Part shown: positions 34,999 through 42,757 of the stretch, piece after piece | Layout: each line of letters begins with the position of its first letter | Position numbering within the stretch: position 1 is the stretch's first letter | Assembly: GCA_030388725.1 (NCBI GenBank) | Contig: CP128857.1 | Coordinates: forward strand, 186,001 to 250,000 | Reading direction: 5' to 3' | From: Prodigiosinella aquatilis | GTDB taxonomy: Bacteria; Pseudomonadota; Gammaproteobacteria; Enterobacterales; Enterobacteriaceae | DNA: 64,000 bases | Notes under the pieces: generated by a model | Databases searched by the model: none | Seen by the model: the letters and a program-made list of their open reading frames with translations, nothing else | What the model was told of the DNA's origin: nothing | Translations under genes and position numbers: made by a program

Positions 34999-35763
34999 AT
35001 GCTGAAGGCTACATCGTCAATACATACCCACTCTTTGGGTGAGCTGGCGGATGTTTTCTCTTCCGACCCGTGTTGTGTCGTGGTTGGGCGTTCGGCGCTG
35101 GAGAGTCCGGCATTACAGGCGGTGGCTGGTCAGGCTTGCAATATGGTAAACCCGAGCGTATTGACGCCTCGTCAGTTGGCGGAGGGTATTGCTCGTTTAT
35201 TGTTGGCACCGTACTGCCATCAAATGGCTGTTGAGCTTCAGTTTGCCCGAGGGCCGTGGGGAAAACCGTTTTTACCGCATCATCCGGCCGTTCAGTTTAA
35301 TATTTCTCATACCGCCGCCGCCTGTGCTTTCGTTATTGCCAATGGTTCTCGGGTCGGCGTGGATGTGGAAGGCTTGCAGGGACAGGCTCTGCGAAAGCGG
35401 GATGTTGCAAAGCGGTTTTTTCACCCTGATGAGTTGCAGTGGCTGTTGCAGTATGAAGAGGAAACACAATTCATAACGGCGTTTACCCGGCTATGGACCA
35501 GAAAGGAGGCCTATATCAAGGCACTGGGTACCGGGTTGTTTAAGTCACTAACGTCGTTTAGCTGTCTGACCGGGTTATCTGGTGGTGTCACCGTTGTTGA
35601 TGAAATGCAACCGGTGGACTGCCAGCTCAATGAACGATGGCTCGAAGGGACGCCTTCTGTGGCACTCAGCTATTGCATTTTCCCTTCTGGGGTATCTCAA
35701 CAACCAGTGAACTGGGAAATGTTCATTATCAATGAACAAGCTACGTTAACGCCTTGGTTGTAA
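34999..35763 (+). CDS. 4'-phosphopantetheinyl transferase (Sfp type)
   Basis: A 254-residue enzyme that moves the phosphopantetheine arm of CoA to a Ser of carrier proteins in fatty acid, polyketide or nonribosomal peptide synthesis. Core motifs: GPWGKPFL, FNISHTAAACAFVI, RVGVDVEGL (Mg and CoA binding Asp and Glu) and the helix LWTRKEAYIKALGTGL. The ATG at 34999 follows GGAG; an upstream extension to 34867 is not protein-like. No carrier-protein gene is in the window, so it probably serves synthases elsewhere. In ATCC 39006-like strains the prodigiosin cluster has its own transferase PigL; this is a separate one. Confidence 0.93.
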   Translation: MLKATSSIHTHSLGELADVFSSDPCCVVVGRSALESPALQAVAGQACNMVNPSVLTPRQLAEGIARLLLAPYCHQMAVELQFARGPWGKPFLPHHPAVQFNISHTAAACAFVIANGSRVGVDVEGLQGQALRKRDVAKRFFHPDELQWLLQYEEETQFITAFTRLWTRKEAYIKALGTGLFKSLTSFSCLTGLSGGVTVVDEMQPVDCQLNERWLEGTPSVALSYCIFPSGVSQQPVNWEMFIINEQATLTPWL

Positions 35764-36011
35764 GCTAATTTATCAGCCGGTTTTAGAAATTCAGGTAATA
35801 TCCGTATCAACCTGAACTTTACGATTGAGTACATCCCTGTAATCTTGCACCCGCTTATCCAAGCGAAAGCTTTCCCTTATCTGCATTATGCCGGGCCGAC
35901 ATGATGCATTATTGTCTGAAATTGTAGAATAGATGAAATAAGCGCTGACAATCTATGTGCCATCTTTTCGGGCCGGAAAAGTAAACGAATCATTATCACT
36001 TAAATTGTAAT

Positions 36012-36067
36012 CTATTGGAATTCTTTCACTTCTCGCGTTCCTGTCACTCGAAATTTATTGTGTGTAA
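36012..36067 (+). repeat. Right-half ERIC remnant upstream of the gas vesicle cluster
   Basis: CTATTGGAATTCTTTCAC, CGTTCCTGTCACTCGAAATT and TATTGTGTGTAAG follow the right half of the degenerate ERIC at 12293-12400. The left half is gone. It lies inside the 760-base non-coding region (35764-36526) that leads into gvpA1. Confidence 0.4.
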
Positions 36068-36168
36068 GGGCGACATCATGACCAATCATCTACGCTTTCT
36101 TTTGAACGCTAGAATTTTAATTGATCCTTTATGGTTTAAATAAAACATCACGCCGAATTGTTAATGAA

Positions 36169-36184
36169 TAACATAGTTATGTTA
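36169..36184. promoter_or_regulatory. Palindrome TAACATA-GT-TATGTTA, candidate activator site for GvrA
   Basis: A perfect 7-bp inverted repeat about 245 bases before the -24 element of the gvpA1 promoter, a usual distance for an enhancer bound by an NtrC-type activator. Binding by GvrA is inference. Confidence 0.4.
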
Positions 36185-36426
36185 TCGATATGTTAAATTA
36201 TGACTGGCGGAATGTGGAATGATTTACCTGAATTAGGGAGTTGACGCCATAGCCGTATGGTAATTCCGGCCCGTATTTAATGTCAGTAACCTTATTTTTG
36301 ATAGAAAAGATTTTTCTTCATGAGCATATTAAAAATAAATCATATAGAAAAATAACTTTATTATTCATGATGTTAATTTGTGTCGGTGGATTTATTAACA
36401 TTAATGGAGAGCTGATGCCTATAGGT

Positions 36427-36442
36427 TGGCGCATGAGTTGCA
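36427..36442 (+). promoter_or_regulatory. Sigma-54 promoter of the gvpA1 operon
   Basis: TTGGCGC-ATGAG-TTGCAT matches the -24/-12 consensus TGGCAC-N5-TTGCW with one change and the required ten bases between GG and GC. Transcription would begin near 36453, giving a leader of about 75 bases before gvpA1. The cluster encodes its own sigma-54 activator, GvrA. Confidence 0.8.
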
Positions 36443-36526
36443 TTCTACATAGGCGTGCAGTAACAAGTCTGTACGTAGAACCTAATTACATATGTAATTT
36501 ATGAACATTTTCTAGGAGACGCCATC

Positions 36527-36745
36527 ATGGCTAAAGTACAAAAATCAACAGACTCTTCCAGCTTGGCTGAAGTAGTAGACCGTATTCTGGACAAAGGCAT
36601 TGTGATTGACGCTTGGGTCAAAGTCTCATTGGTTGGTATTGAACTGTTATCCATCGAAGCACGTGTTGTTATTGCTTCTGTTGAAACTTATTTGAAATAC
36701 GCAGAAGCGATTGGCCTTACCGCCAGTGCAGCGACTCCAGCGTAA
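36527..36745 (+). CDS. gvpA1: Major gas vesicle structural protein GvpA1
   Basis: A 72-residue, very hydrophobic GvpA. The core is LAEVVDRILDKGIVIDAW, VKVSLVGIELLSIEARVVIA and SVETYLKYAEAIGL, giving the helix-strand-strand-helix unit that packs into the ribbed wall of the protein-shelled gas vesicle. AGGAG stands 8 bases before the ATG. It is first in the operon behind the sigma-54 promoter, consistent with the highest demand. Two diverged paralogues, gvpA2 and gvpA3, lie downstream. Confidence 0.97.
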   Translation: MAKVQKSTDSSSLAEVVDRILDKGIVIDAWVKVSLVGIELLSIEARVVIASVETYLKYAEAIGLTASAATPA

Positions 36746-36844
36746 TTAAGTAAGCAGAATAAAAGTGCCCAAGTAGCTGAGTCATTCAGCTGCTTGAGTA
36801 CTTTTCAACGCTTCAAGAGTGCTCTATCACATAAGGAGAATCCT

Positions 36845-37339
36845 ATGGGATGCTTAACAGACGGTATGGCGCAGCTGCGTAAGAATATTGATGACAGTCA
36901 TGAATCTCGCATAGCACAGCAAAATGCGCGGGTTTCCAGTGTGAGTGCGCAGATTGCCGGTTTTTCTACAACTCGGGCTAGAAACGCTGCTCAAGACGCA
37001 CGCGCACGCGCGACATTCGTTGCCGATAATGTCAGAGGCGTTAATCGGATGTTGAGTGACTTCTGTCATACCCGCGAGGTAATGAGTCGTCAACAGAGTG
37101 AAGAACGTGCCACTTTCGTGACGGATATGTCGAAGAAAACGCTAGCTTTATTAGACGGTTTTAATGCTGAGCGTAAAAGTATGGCTGAACGCTGTGCTAA
37201 AGAACGAGCTGATTTCATTGCTAACGTGGCAAACGATGTCGCTGCTTTTCTTAGTGCTTCTGAGAAGGACAGAATGGCTGCCCATGCTGTATTTTTCGGC
37301 ATGACCCTGGCTAAAAAAAAAACGAGCCTCACAGTCTAG
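36845..37339 (+). CDS. gvpC: Gas vesicle protein GvpC, repeat part
   Basis: A 164-residue protein as read, starting after AAGGAG. It contains three 33-residue GvpC-type repeats: RATFVADNVRGVNRMLSDF..., RATFVTDMSKKTLALLDGF... and RADFIANVANDVAAFLS..., preceded by a degenerate unit around RIAQQNARVSSVSAQ. GvpC binds the outside of the vesicle and stiffens it. The frame ends shortly after an A10 run at 37313-37322 (AKKKTSLTV). A long frame in -1 follows at once, without its own ATG or ribosome site, so the product may be about 266 residues when the frame shifts. It is second in the operon. Confidence 0.92.
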   Translation: MGCLTDGMAQLRKNIDDSHESRIAQQNARVSSVSAQIAGFSTTRARNAAQDARARATFVADNVRGVNRMLSDFCHTREVMSRQQSEERATFVTDMSKKTLALLDGFNAERKSMAERCAKERADFIANVANDVAAFLSASEKDRMAAHAVFFGMTLAKKKTSLTV

Positions 37340-37644
37340 CCACTCGTCCTCTTGATAATACTCTGGCGGTAAGTAGTGAAGATTTGTCGGCGCCTGGCAG
37401 TGAAAGTCCGGTAGTCCTCCGCAGTGAAGATTCGTTAGTACCTGATAGCAAAGGTTCATTCGCCCCTGGCAGTGAACAACCAGCATTACCTGAAATTGTG
37501 CAAACGACCGCACCGACATTGCCAACCACGCCACCAGCGACGGTTCTTGAGAAAAAGAACGTTGCTGAGCATACAGTCGATAAACAAACTAAAAAGCCTA
37601 AGAAGAAACTCGGTGAGTATTTAGGCCCGAAAAAAGGTAAATAG
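37313..37644 (+). other. A10 slippery tract and -1 frame extension of gvpC
   Basis: From the A10 run the -1 frame reads KKNEPHSLATRPLDNTLAVSS and continues to 37644. The extension is about 107 residues: a Ser/Pro/Glu-rich section with repeats of the form PGSESP, PDSKGS, PGSEQP, a Thr/Pro linker (TTAPTLPTTPPATV), and a basic end (KPKKKLGEYLGPKKGK). No start codon or ribosome site suits separate translation. The heptamer A-AAA-AAA lies in the right phase for -1 ribosomal slippage. One extra A would fuse the frames permanently. Confidence 0.7.
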
Positions 37645-37871
37645 CGGTATTAGCCTCTGTCGTCCATGGAGGGTGAGGTGGATGAACAGTCTGCTCACAA
37701 ACACGGAGTGACATTATTGGGCATACAGTTTCGATTAATCGCTGAGTTAAATCGAAATATAAGAAGCCGCTAAAATCGACCGATTCTAGCGGCTAAGACG
37801 ATCACTGATTTGGCCATTTCGTAGAACTGGTGTTGGCTAGGGCGTACACGGTTTGGCACAGGAGTATTTCC

Positions 37872-38861
37872 ATGATTAAGCAAAATACCGTTTCGCAGTA
37901 TACCGTAGACGATGATCTTGTCGTTCCGGAAGCGAGTGAACATTTTGTAGCGACTTCTTATGTGAACGACATTATAGAACGCGCATTGGTTTATTTACGC
38001 GCTGGCTATCCCGTGCATTTTGCCGGCCCATCTGGGATAGGGAAAACAACCCTGGCATTTCATCTCGCAGCACTATGGGGTCGTCCCGTTACCATGTTGC
38101 AAGGTAACGAAGAATTTGTGAGCTCCGATTTGACGGGGAAAGACATCGGCTATCGTAAAAGCAGCCTGGTGGATAACTACATTCATTCAGTACTTAAAAC
38201 TGAAGAACAGATGAACCGCATGTGGGTGGATAACCGTTTGACCACAGCGTGTCGTAACGGTGACATGCTGATCTATGATGAGTTCAATCGTTCCAAAGCA
38301 GAAACCAATAATGTGCTGTTATCCGTATTATCCGAAGGGATTTTAAACCTTCCTGGTTTACGTGGTGTAGGGGAAGGGTATCTCGATGTACACCCAGAAT
38401 TTCGCGCTATTTTTACCTCCAATCCAGAAGAGTATGCCGGTACGCATAAGACCCAGGACGCTCTGATGGATCGTATGATTACTATCAACATTGGTCTTGT
38501 CGATCGGGATACCGAACTACAGATACTGCATGCACGCTCTGAATTGGAATTAAAAGAAGCGGCATATATCGTTGATATAATCAGAGAGTTGCGTGGTAAC
38601 GAACACGAAACCAAACATGGGTTACGTGCAGGAATTGCCATCGCCCACATCCTACACCAGCAAGGAATAAAACCACGTTATGGTGACAAATTATTCCATG
38701 CTATCTGCTACGACGTCTTGAGTATGGACGCTGCCAAAATACAACACGCTGGACGTTCTATATACCGTGAAATGGTCGATGGCGTTATTCGTAAAATCTG
38801 TCCGCCAATAGGTTCAGACACGGTTAAAGCATCCACACAAAAAATAAAAGCAGTGGAGTAA
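37872..38861 (+). CDS. gvpN: Gas vesicle AAA+ ATPase GvpN
   Basis: A 329-residue MoxR/NorQ-type AAA+ ATPase. Walker A GPSGIGKTT lies at residues 52-60, Walker B in GDMLIYDEFNRSKAET, sensor 1 in FRAIFTSNPEEYAG, and an arginine-finger region in DALMDRMITINIG. GvpN enlarges gas vesicles past the bicone stage, probably by remodelling GvpA addition. The ATG at 37872 follows AGGAG; a longer frame upstream is unlikely. A gap of about 230 bases separates it from the end of the gvpC extension and includes a GAATCGGTCGATTTTAGCGG-like inverted segment near 37760-37800. Confidence 0.95.
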   Translation: MIKQNTVSQYTVDDDLVVPEASEHFVATSYVNDIIERALVYLRAGYPVHFAGPSGIGKTTLAFHLAALWGRPVTMLQGNEEFVSSDLTGKDIGYRKSSLVDNYIHSVLKTEEQMNRMWVDNRLTTACRNGDMLIYDEFNRSKAETNNVLLSVLSEGILNLPGLRGVGEGYLDVHPEFRAIFTSNPEEYAGTHKTQDALMDRMITINIGLVDRDTELQILHARSELELKEAAYIVDIIRELRGNEHETKHGLRAGIAIAHILHQQGIKPRYGDKLFHAICYDVLSMDAAKIQHAGRSIYREMVDGVIRKICPPIGSDTVKASTQKIKAVE

Positions 38862-38866
38862 TTATC

Positions 38867-39184
38867 ATGGCTATAAGTACTCGTCCTCTCAGAACACTGT
38901 CAGACATAAAAACTCATTCAGGTCGAGTGAGTGGTGAGCATCAAACCTATCGTGATTATTTTCAGATAGGTGCGCTGGAATTAGAGCGTTGGCGGCGAAC
39001 ACGAGAACGTGAGGCCGCCTCATCGCGTATTGCCAGTATTGATGAGCGTATCGCGGATATTGATAAAGAAAAAGCAGCGCTGCTTGCAGACGCGACAACG
39101 GCGAGTTCTGTGGCTGAAAATAATGATAAATCAGAGGCAGCCGAGAAGAAGAAAAAGCCTTCTGGTTTGCGAATCAAGTATTGA
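38867..39184 (+). CDS. gvpV: Gas vesicle protein GvpV
   Basis: A 105-residue, strongly charged, mostly helical protein (HQTYRDYFQIGALELERWRRTREREAASSRIASIDERIADIDKEKAAL) likely to form a coiled coil, with a basic end KKKKPSGLRIKY. It starts 5 bases after gvpN behind GGAG. The name follows the order known for the ATCC 39006-type cluster, where gvpV lies between gvpN and gvpF1. Two small genes lie in this interval here; this is the larger. Molecular function is unknown; an assembly accessory role is likely. Confidence 0.75.
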   Translation: MAISTRPLRTLSDIKTHSGRVSGEHQTYRDYFQIGALELERWRRTREREAASSRIASIDERIADIDKEKAALLADATTASSVAENNDKSEAAEKKKKPSGLRIKY

Positions 39185-39194
39185 GGTTGTCATT

Positions 39195-39383
39195 ATGAAC
39201 AAAATTCGCACCCTTGCTCATATCCGTACTCCGCGTATGGTGAAGAGTTTTCGCACATGCGTCAATATGACGGGGAAGTCACAAATTCTCGCTGATTTCG
39301 GACGTATTTATTTAGAAGAATATCGCCGATTGAACCGTGTGCAATGCGCCAAAAGTAAACGTATTTCATTGAGGAGTGCATGA
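39195..39383 (+). CDS. Small gas vesicle cluster protein (62 aa)
   Basis: The ATG at 39195 has GAGG 8 bases upstream. It opens a 62-residue basic protein (MNKIRTLAHIRTPRMVKSFR... SQILADFGRIYLEEYRRLNRVQ) ending at a TGA that overlaps the gvpF1 ATG at 39380. Spacing of 10 bases from the preceding stop and the ATGA overlap with the next gene argue for real translation. I do not recognise the family. The published gene list I recall names only one gene, gvpV, between gvpN and gvpF1. This small gene could be missed, or the name gvpV could belong to it. Confidence 0.7.
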   Translation: MNKIRTLAHIRTPRMVKSFRTCVNMTGKSQILADFGRIYLEEYRRLNRVQCAKSKRISLRSA

Positions 39384-40201
39384 TGAGTATTGATAAATCC
39401 AGAAATCATCGTGCCAAGGTGCTTTATGCGCTCTGTGTTTCCGATGACTCAACGCCTAATTATAAAATACGCGGATTGGAAGCAGCACCGGTTTATTCTA
39501 TTGATCAAGATGGCTTAAGAGCGGTGGTCAGCGATACGCTCAGTACCCGGTTACGTCCGGAAAGACGTAATATCACGGCGCATCAGGCTGTATTACATAA
39601 GTTGACTGAAGACGGTACCGTATTGCCGATGCGCTTTGGGGTTATTGCCCGTAATGCTGAAGCAGTAAAGAATTTGCTGGTCGCTAATCAGGATACGATC
39701 AGAGAACATTTTGAACGCTTGGATGGCTGTGTGGAAATGGGGCTACGTGTTTCCTGGGATGTTGCTAATATTTATGAATATTTTGTTGCTACATATCCAG
39801 TCTTAAGTGAAACACGCGATGAAATCTGGAATGGAAATTCCAATGCCAATAATCACCGTGAAGAGAAGATTCGGCTGGGTAATTTGTACGAGTCATTGCG
39901 TAGTGGAGACAGAAAAGAATCGACGGAAAAAGTAAAAGAAGTTCTGTTGGATTATTGCGAAGAGATTATTGAAAACCCGGTTAAAAAAGAAAAAGACGTA
40001 ATGAATCTAGCCTGTTTGGTAGCAAGAGAACGGATGGATGAATTTGCCAAAGGCGTTTTTGAGGCATCAAAGTTATTCGATAACGTTTATCTGTTCGATT
40101 ATACCGGCCCATGGGCACCGCATAATTTCGTTACTCTGGATTTACATGCTCCTACAGCGAAGAAGAAAACGTTGACCCGCGCTGGTACTCTCTCTGACTG
40201 A
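39380..40201 (+). CDS. gvpF1: Gas vesicle protein GvpF1 (GvpF/GvpL family)
   Basis: A 273-residue GvpF/GvpL protein. N-terminal block VLYALCVSDDS... GLEAAPVYSIDQDGLRAVVS; middle AHQAVLHKLTEDGTVLPMRFGVI; C-terminal DNVYLFDYTGPWAPHNFVTLDL with the family's GPWxPYxF-like end. GvpF binds GvpA in other systems and is thought to keep it soluble or help nucleate vesicles. GAGGAG lies just before the ATG, which overlaps the preceding stop. It is one of three paralogues in the cluster (also at 49747 and 50532). Confidence 0.95.
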   Translation: MMSIDKSRNHRAKVLYALCVSDDSTPNYKIRGLEAAPVYSIDQDGLRAVVSDTLSTRLRPERRNITAHQAVLHKLTEDGTVLPMRFGVIARNAEAVKNLLVANQDTIREHFERLDGCVEMGLRVSWDVANIYEYFVATYPVLSETRDEIWNGNSNANNHREEKIRLGNLYESLRSGDRKESTEKVKEVLLDYCEEIIENPVKKEKDVMNLACLVARERMDEFAKGVFEASKLFDNVYLFDYTGPWAPHNFVTLDLHAPTAKKKTLTRAGTLSD

Positions 40202-40210
40202 GGCTAAGCC

Positions 40211-40627
40211 ATGCTGCTGATCGATGACATCCTGTTTTCTCCTGTCAAAGGCGTCATGTGGATTTTTCGGCAAATTCACGAACTGGCGGAAGACGAATTG
40301 GCTGGTGAGGCGGATCGTATTCGTGAAAGTTTGACTGATCTTTATATGTTACTGGAGACTGGCCAGATTACCGAAGATGAATTTGAACAACAGGAAGCTG
40401 TACTGCTGGATAGATTAGACGCACTGGATGAAGAAGATGACATGCTAGGCGACGAGCCTGGGGATGACGAAGAAGAAGACGACGAAGAAGACGACGACGA
40501 CGAAGAAGAGGATGACGACGAAGAAGAGGATGACGACGAAGAAGAGGATGACGACGAAGAAGATGATGACGACGAAGAAGATGATGACGACGACGAAGAG
40601 GATGAGCCAGAGGGTACGACGAAATGA
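40211..40627 (+). CDS. gvpG: Gas vesicle protein GvpG with hyperacidic C-terminal tail
   Basis: A 138-residue protein. Residues 1-80 are a normal GvpG (LLIDDILFSPVKGVMWIFRQIHELAEDEL... LETGQITEDEFEQQE), a small helical accessory protein. The remaining 55-60 residues are almost only Asp and Glu, arranged as runs of E3 and D3-D5, encoded by a tandem repeat. Ordinary GvpG proteins end near residue 80-90, so the tail is an addition. It overlaps the gvpW start by 4 bases. An acidic tail could hold GvpA oligomers or metal ions; that is speculation. Confidence 0.92.
   Translation: MLLIDDILFSPVKGVMWIFRQIHELAEDELAGEADRIRESLTDLYMLLETGQITEDEFEQQEAVLLDRLDALDEEDDMLGDEPGDDEEEDDEEDDDDEEEDDDEEEDDDEEEDDDEEDDDDEEDDDDDEEDEPEGTTK
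40470..40604 (+). repeat. 18-bp tandem repeat encoding the acidic tail of GvpG
   Basis: Units of GAAGAAGAGGATGACGAC (EEEDDD), some changed or shortened, run in tandem through about 135 bases. The repeat is a multiple of three, so unit gain or loss would change tail length without breaking the frame. Confidence 0.85.
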
Positions 40628-42537
40628 AACCTGCTATTTATCCCAAGTTCTTACTGGAGTCGCCGCTGAAACTGGTTTTCTTCGGCGGTAAGGGAGGAGT
40701 AGGTAAAAGTACCTGTGCGACGTCGGCGGCGTTAAGGTTGGCGCAAGAACAGCCGCGGCATCATTTTTTGCTGGTTTCTACCGATCCAGCACATTCCCTG
40801 CAAAATATTCTCTCCGATCTGGTATTGCCAAAAAATCTGGACGTACGTGAATTAAATGCCGCCGCCTCCTTGCATGAATTTAAATCGCAGCATGAAGGTG
40901 TTCTGAAAGAGATAGCGTATCGTGGCACGGTTCTCGATCAAAACGACGTACAAGGATTGATGGATACCGCGCTTCCCGGCATGGATGAATTGGCGGCTTA
41001 TCTTGAAATAGCTGAATGGATTCAAAAAGATACTTACTATCGCATTATTATTGATACTGCCCCTACAGGTCATACATTGCGGCTTTTGGAAATGCCGGGT
41101 TTGATTCATCGGTGGTTGACCGCTCTGGATACCCTGCTTGCCAAACAGCGTTATATCCGGAAACGTTTTGCCGGTGATAATCGATTGGATCATCTGGATC
41201 ATTTTCTGCTGGACATGAATGATTCACTTAAAGCCATGCACGAGCTGGTGACGGATTCCACGCGTTGTTGTTTTGTGTTAGTGATGCTGGCGGAAGCGAT
41301 GAGTGTGGAAGAAAGCATTGATCTCGCTGGCGCGTTGAATCAGCAACGAGTGTTTCTGTCCGATTTAGTGGTCAATCGACTATTTCCTGAAAATGACTGT
41401 CCAACCTGTTGTGTTGAGCGTAACAGACAAATGCTTGCGCTCCAGAACGGATACCAACGTTTACCTGGACACGTATTCTGGACGTTGCCTTTGCTTGCCA
41501 TCGAACCGCGTGGGGCGTTGCTTCACGAATTTTGGTCCGGGGTACGTTTACTTGATGAAAACGAGGTCATGGCTACGACGTGTCATCATCAACTGCCTTT
41601 GCGTGTAGAGAGTTCCATTTCGCTGCCTGCCAGCACATTCCGACTGTTGATTTTTGCAGGTAAAGGCGGGGTGGGTAAAACGACACTGGCCTGTGCTACG
41701 GCATTGCGTCTGAATAGTGAATATCCAGAATTGCGTATTCTGTTGTTCTCAGCCGATCCTGCTCACTCGCTGAGTGATTGTCTGGGTGTAACCCTACAGC
41801 AGCAGCCTATATCAGTGTCGGTTAATATTGATGCTCAGGAAATTAATGCACAGGCTGATTTTGACAAAATCCGGCAGGGATATCGTGCGGAATTAGAAGC
41901 TTTCTTGCTGGATACGTTACCCAATCTGGATATTACTTTTGATCGTGAAGTGTTGGAGCATTTGCTCGATCTAGCGCCCCCCGGATTAGATGAAATCATG
42001 GCATTGACTGCGATCATGGATCATCTGGACAGTGGTCGTTATGACATGGTCATCGTGGATGGCGCACCTAGCGGACATTTGCTACGTTTATTAGAGTTGC
42101 CTGAATTGATTCGGGATTGGCTAAAACAGTTTTTCTCGTTATTGCTGAAATATCGCAAGGTCATGCGTTTCCCGCATTTATCGGAACGTTTGGTACAACT
42201 TTCACGCGAATTAAAAAATTTACGCGTTCTACTGCAGGATACCAAACAAACGGGGTTGTATGCAGTTACTGTTCCGACGCATTTGGCACTCGAGAAGACC
42301 TATGAAATGACATGCGCATTGCAGCGATTAGGTTTAACGGCAAATGCGTTGTTTATCAACCAGATTACACCTCCCAGCGATTGCACACTGTGCCAGGCAA
42401 TCACGCGTCGAGAATCGTTGGAGCTGAAGTGCGCAGATGAGATGTTCCCCAGTCAACCACAAGCACAGATTTTCCGGCAAACAGAACCTACGGGATTGAG
42501 CAAGCTAAAGACATTGGGTTCGGCATTGTTTTTATAA
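40624..42537 (+). CDS. gvpW: GvpW, tandem ArsA/Get3-like ATPase of the gas vesicle cluster
   Basis: A 637-residue protein made of two ArsA-type ATPase domains in one chain. The first has GKGGVGKST at residues 22-30, then LLVSTDPAHSL and IIDTAPTGHTLRLLEMPG. The second has GKGGVGKTT at 346-354, LLFSADPAHSLSDCLG and IVDGAPSGHLLRLLELPE. Both P-loops keep the deviant-Walker Lys, so both halves look active, as in bacterial ArsA arsenite pumps and paired Get3. Cys pairs such as CPTCC and CTLC occur in each half. Get3 shuttles hydrophobic helices; GvpW may likewise chaperone hydrophobic GvpA subunits. There are no other ars genes nearby. Confidence 0.9.
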   Translation: MKPAIYPKFLLESPLKLVFFGGKGGVGKSTCATSAALRLAQEQPRHHFLLVSTDPAHSLQNILSDLVLPKNLDVRELNAAASLHEFKSQHEGVLKEIAYRGTVLDQNDVQGLMDTALPGMDELAAYLEIAEWIQKDTYYRIIIDTAPTGHTLRLLEMPGLIHRWLTALDTLLAKQRYIRKRFAGDNRLDHLDHFLLDMNDSLKAMHELVTDSTRCCFVLVMLAEAMSVEESIDLAGALNQQRVFLSDLVVNRLFPENDCPTCCVERNRQMLALQNGYQRLPGHVFWTLPLLAIEPRGALLHEFWSGVRLLDENEVMATTCHHQLPLRVESSISLPASTFRLLIFAGKGGVGKTTLACATALRLNSEYPELRILLFSADPAHSLSDCLGVTLQQQPISVSVNIDAQEINAQADFDKIRQGYRAELEAFLLDTLPNLDITFDREVLEHLLDLAPPGLDEIMALTAIMDHLDSGRYDMVIVDGAPSGHLLRLLELPELIRDWLKQFFSLLLKYRKVMRFPHLSERLVQLSRELKNLRVLLQDTKQTGLYAVTVPTHLALEKTYEMTCALQRLGLTANALFINQITPPSDCTLCQAITRRESLELKCADEMFPSQPQAQIFRQTEPTGLSKLKTLGSALFL

Positions 42538-42555
42538 ACTGTGAGCGTACACATT

Positions 42556-42753
42556 ATGCCAGTGAACAAACAGTATCAGGATGAACAGCAACAGGTCTCT
42601 CTGTGTGAGGCCTTGGACCGCGTTCTGAACAAAGGTGTGGTGATTGTCGCTGATATCACCATTTCAGTCGCTAATATTGATTTGATTTATTTAAGCCTAC
42701 AGGCTTTGGTTTCTTCTGTAGAAGCGAAAAACCGTTTACCCGGTAGGGAGTAA
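42556..42753 (+). CDS. gvpA2: GvpA2, minor GvpA/J/M-family protein
   Basis: A 65-residue GvpA-family paralogue: CEALDRVLNKGVVIVADITISVANIDLIYLSLQALVSSVEA. It keeps the pattern of GvpA but is well diverged from GvpA1 (VADITISVANI in place of DAWVKVSLVGI). Minor paralogues such as GvpJ and GvpM are needed in small amounts to start or shape vesicles. The ATG at 42556 is used; a GTG at 42541 would add five residues, and neither has a strong ribosome site. It follows gvpW by 18 bases and precedes gvpK by 4. Confidence 0.9.
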   Translation: MPVNKQYQDEQQQVSLCEALDRVLNKGVVIVADITISVANIDLIYLSLQALVSSVEAKNRLPGRE

Positions 42754-42757
42754 CACT

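Noticed and set aside
36280..36504. 74-codon frame upstream of gvpA1
   Set aside because: It overlaps the sigma-54 promoter, has no ribosome site and resembles no known protein; treated as non-coding leader.
40470..40604. Possible CRISPR array from regular repeats
   Set aside because: Units are direct tandem codons inside a gene with no spacers; no cas genes are present.
40464..40691. Lys/Thr/Met-rich frame over gvpG
   Set aside because: It is the out-of-frame reading of the acidic tandem repeat and has no start signal.
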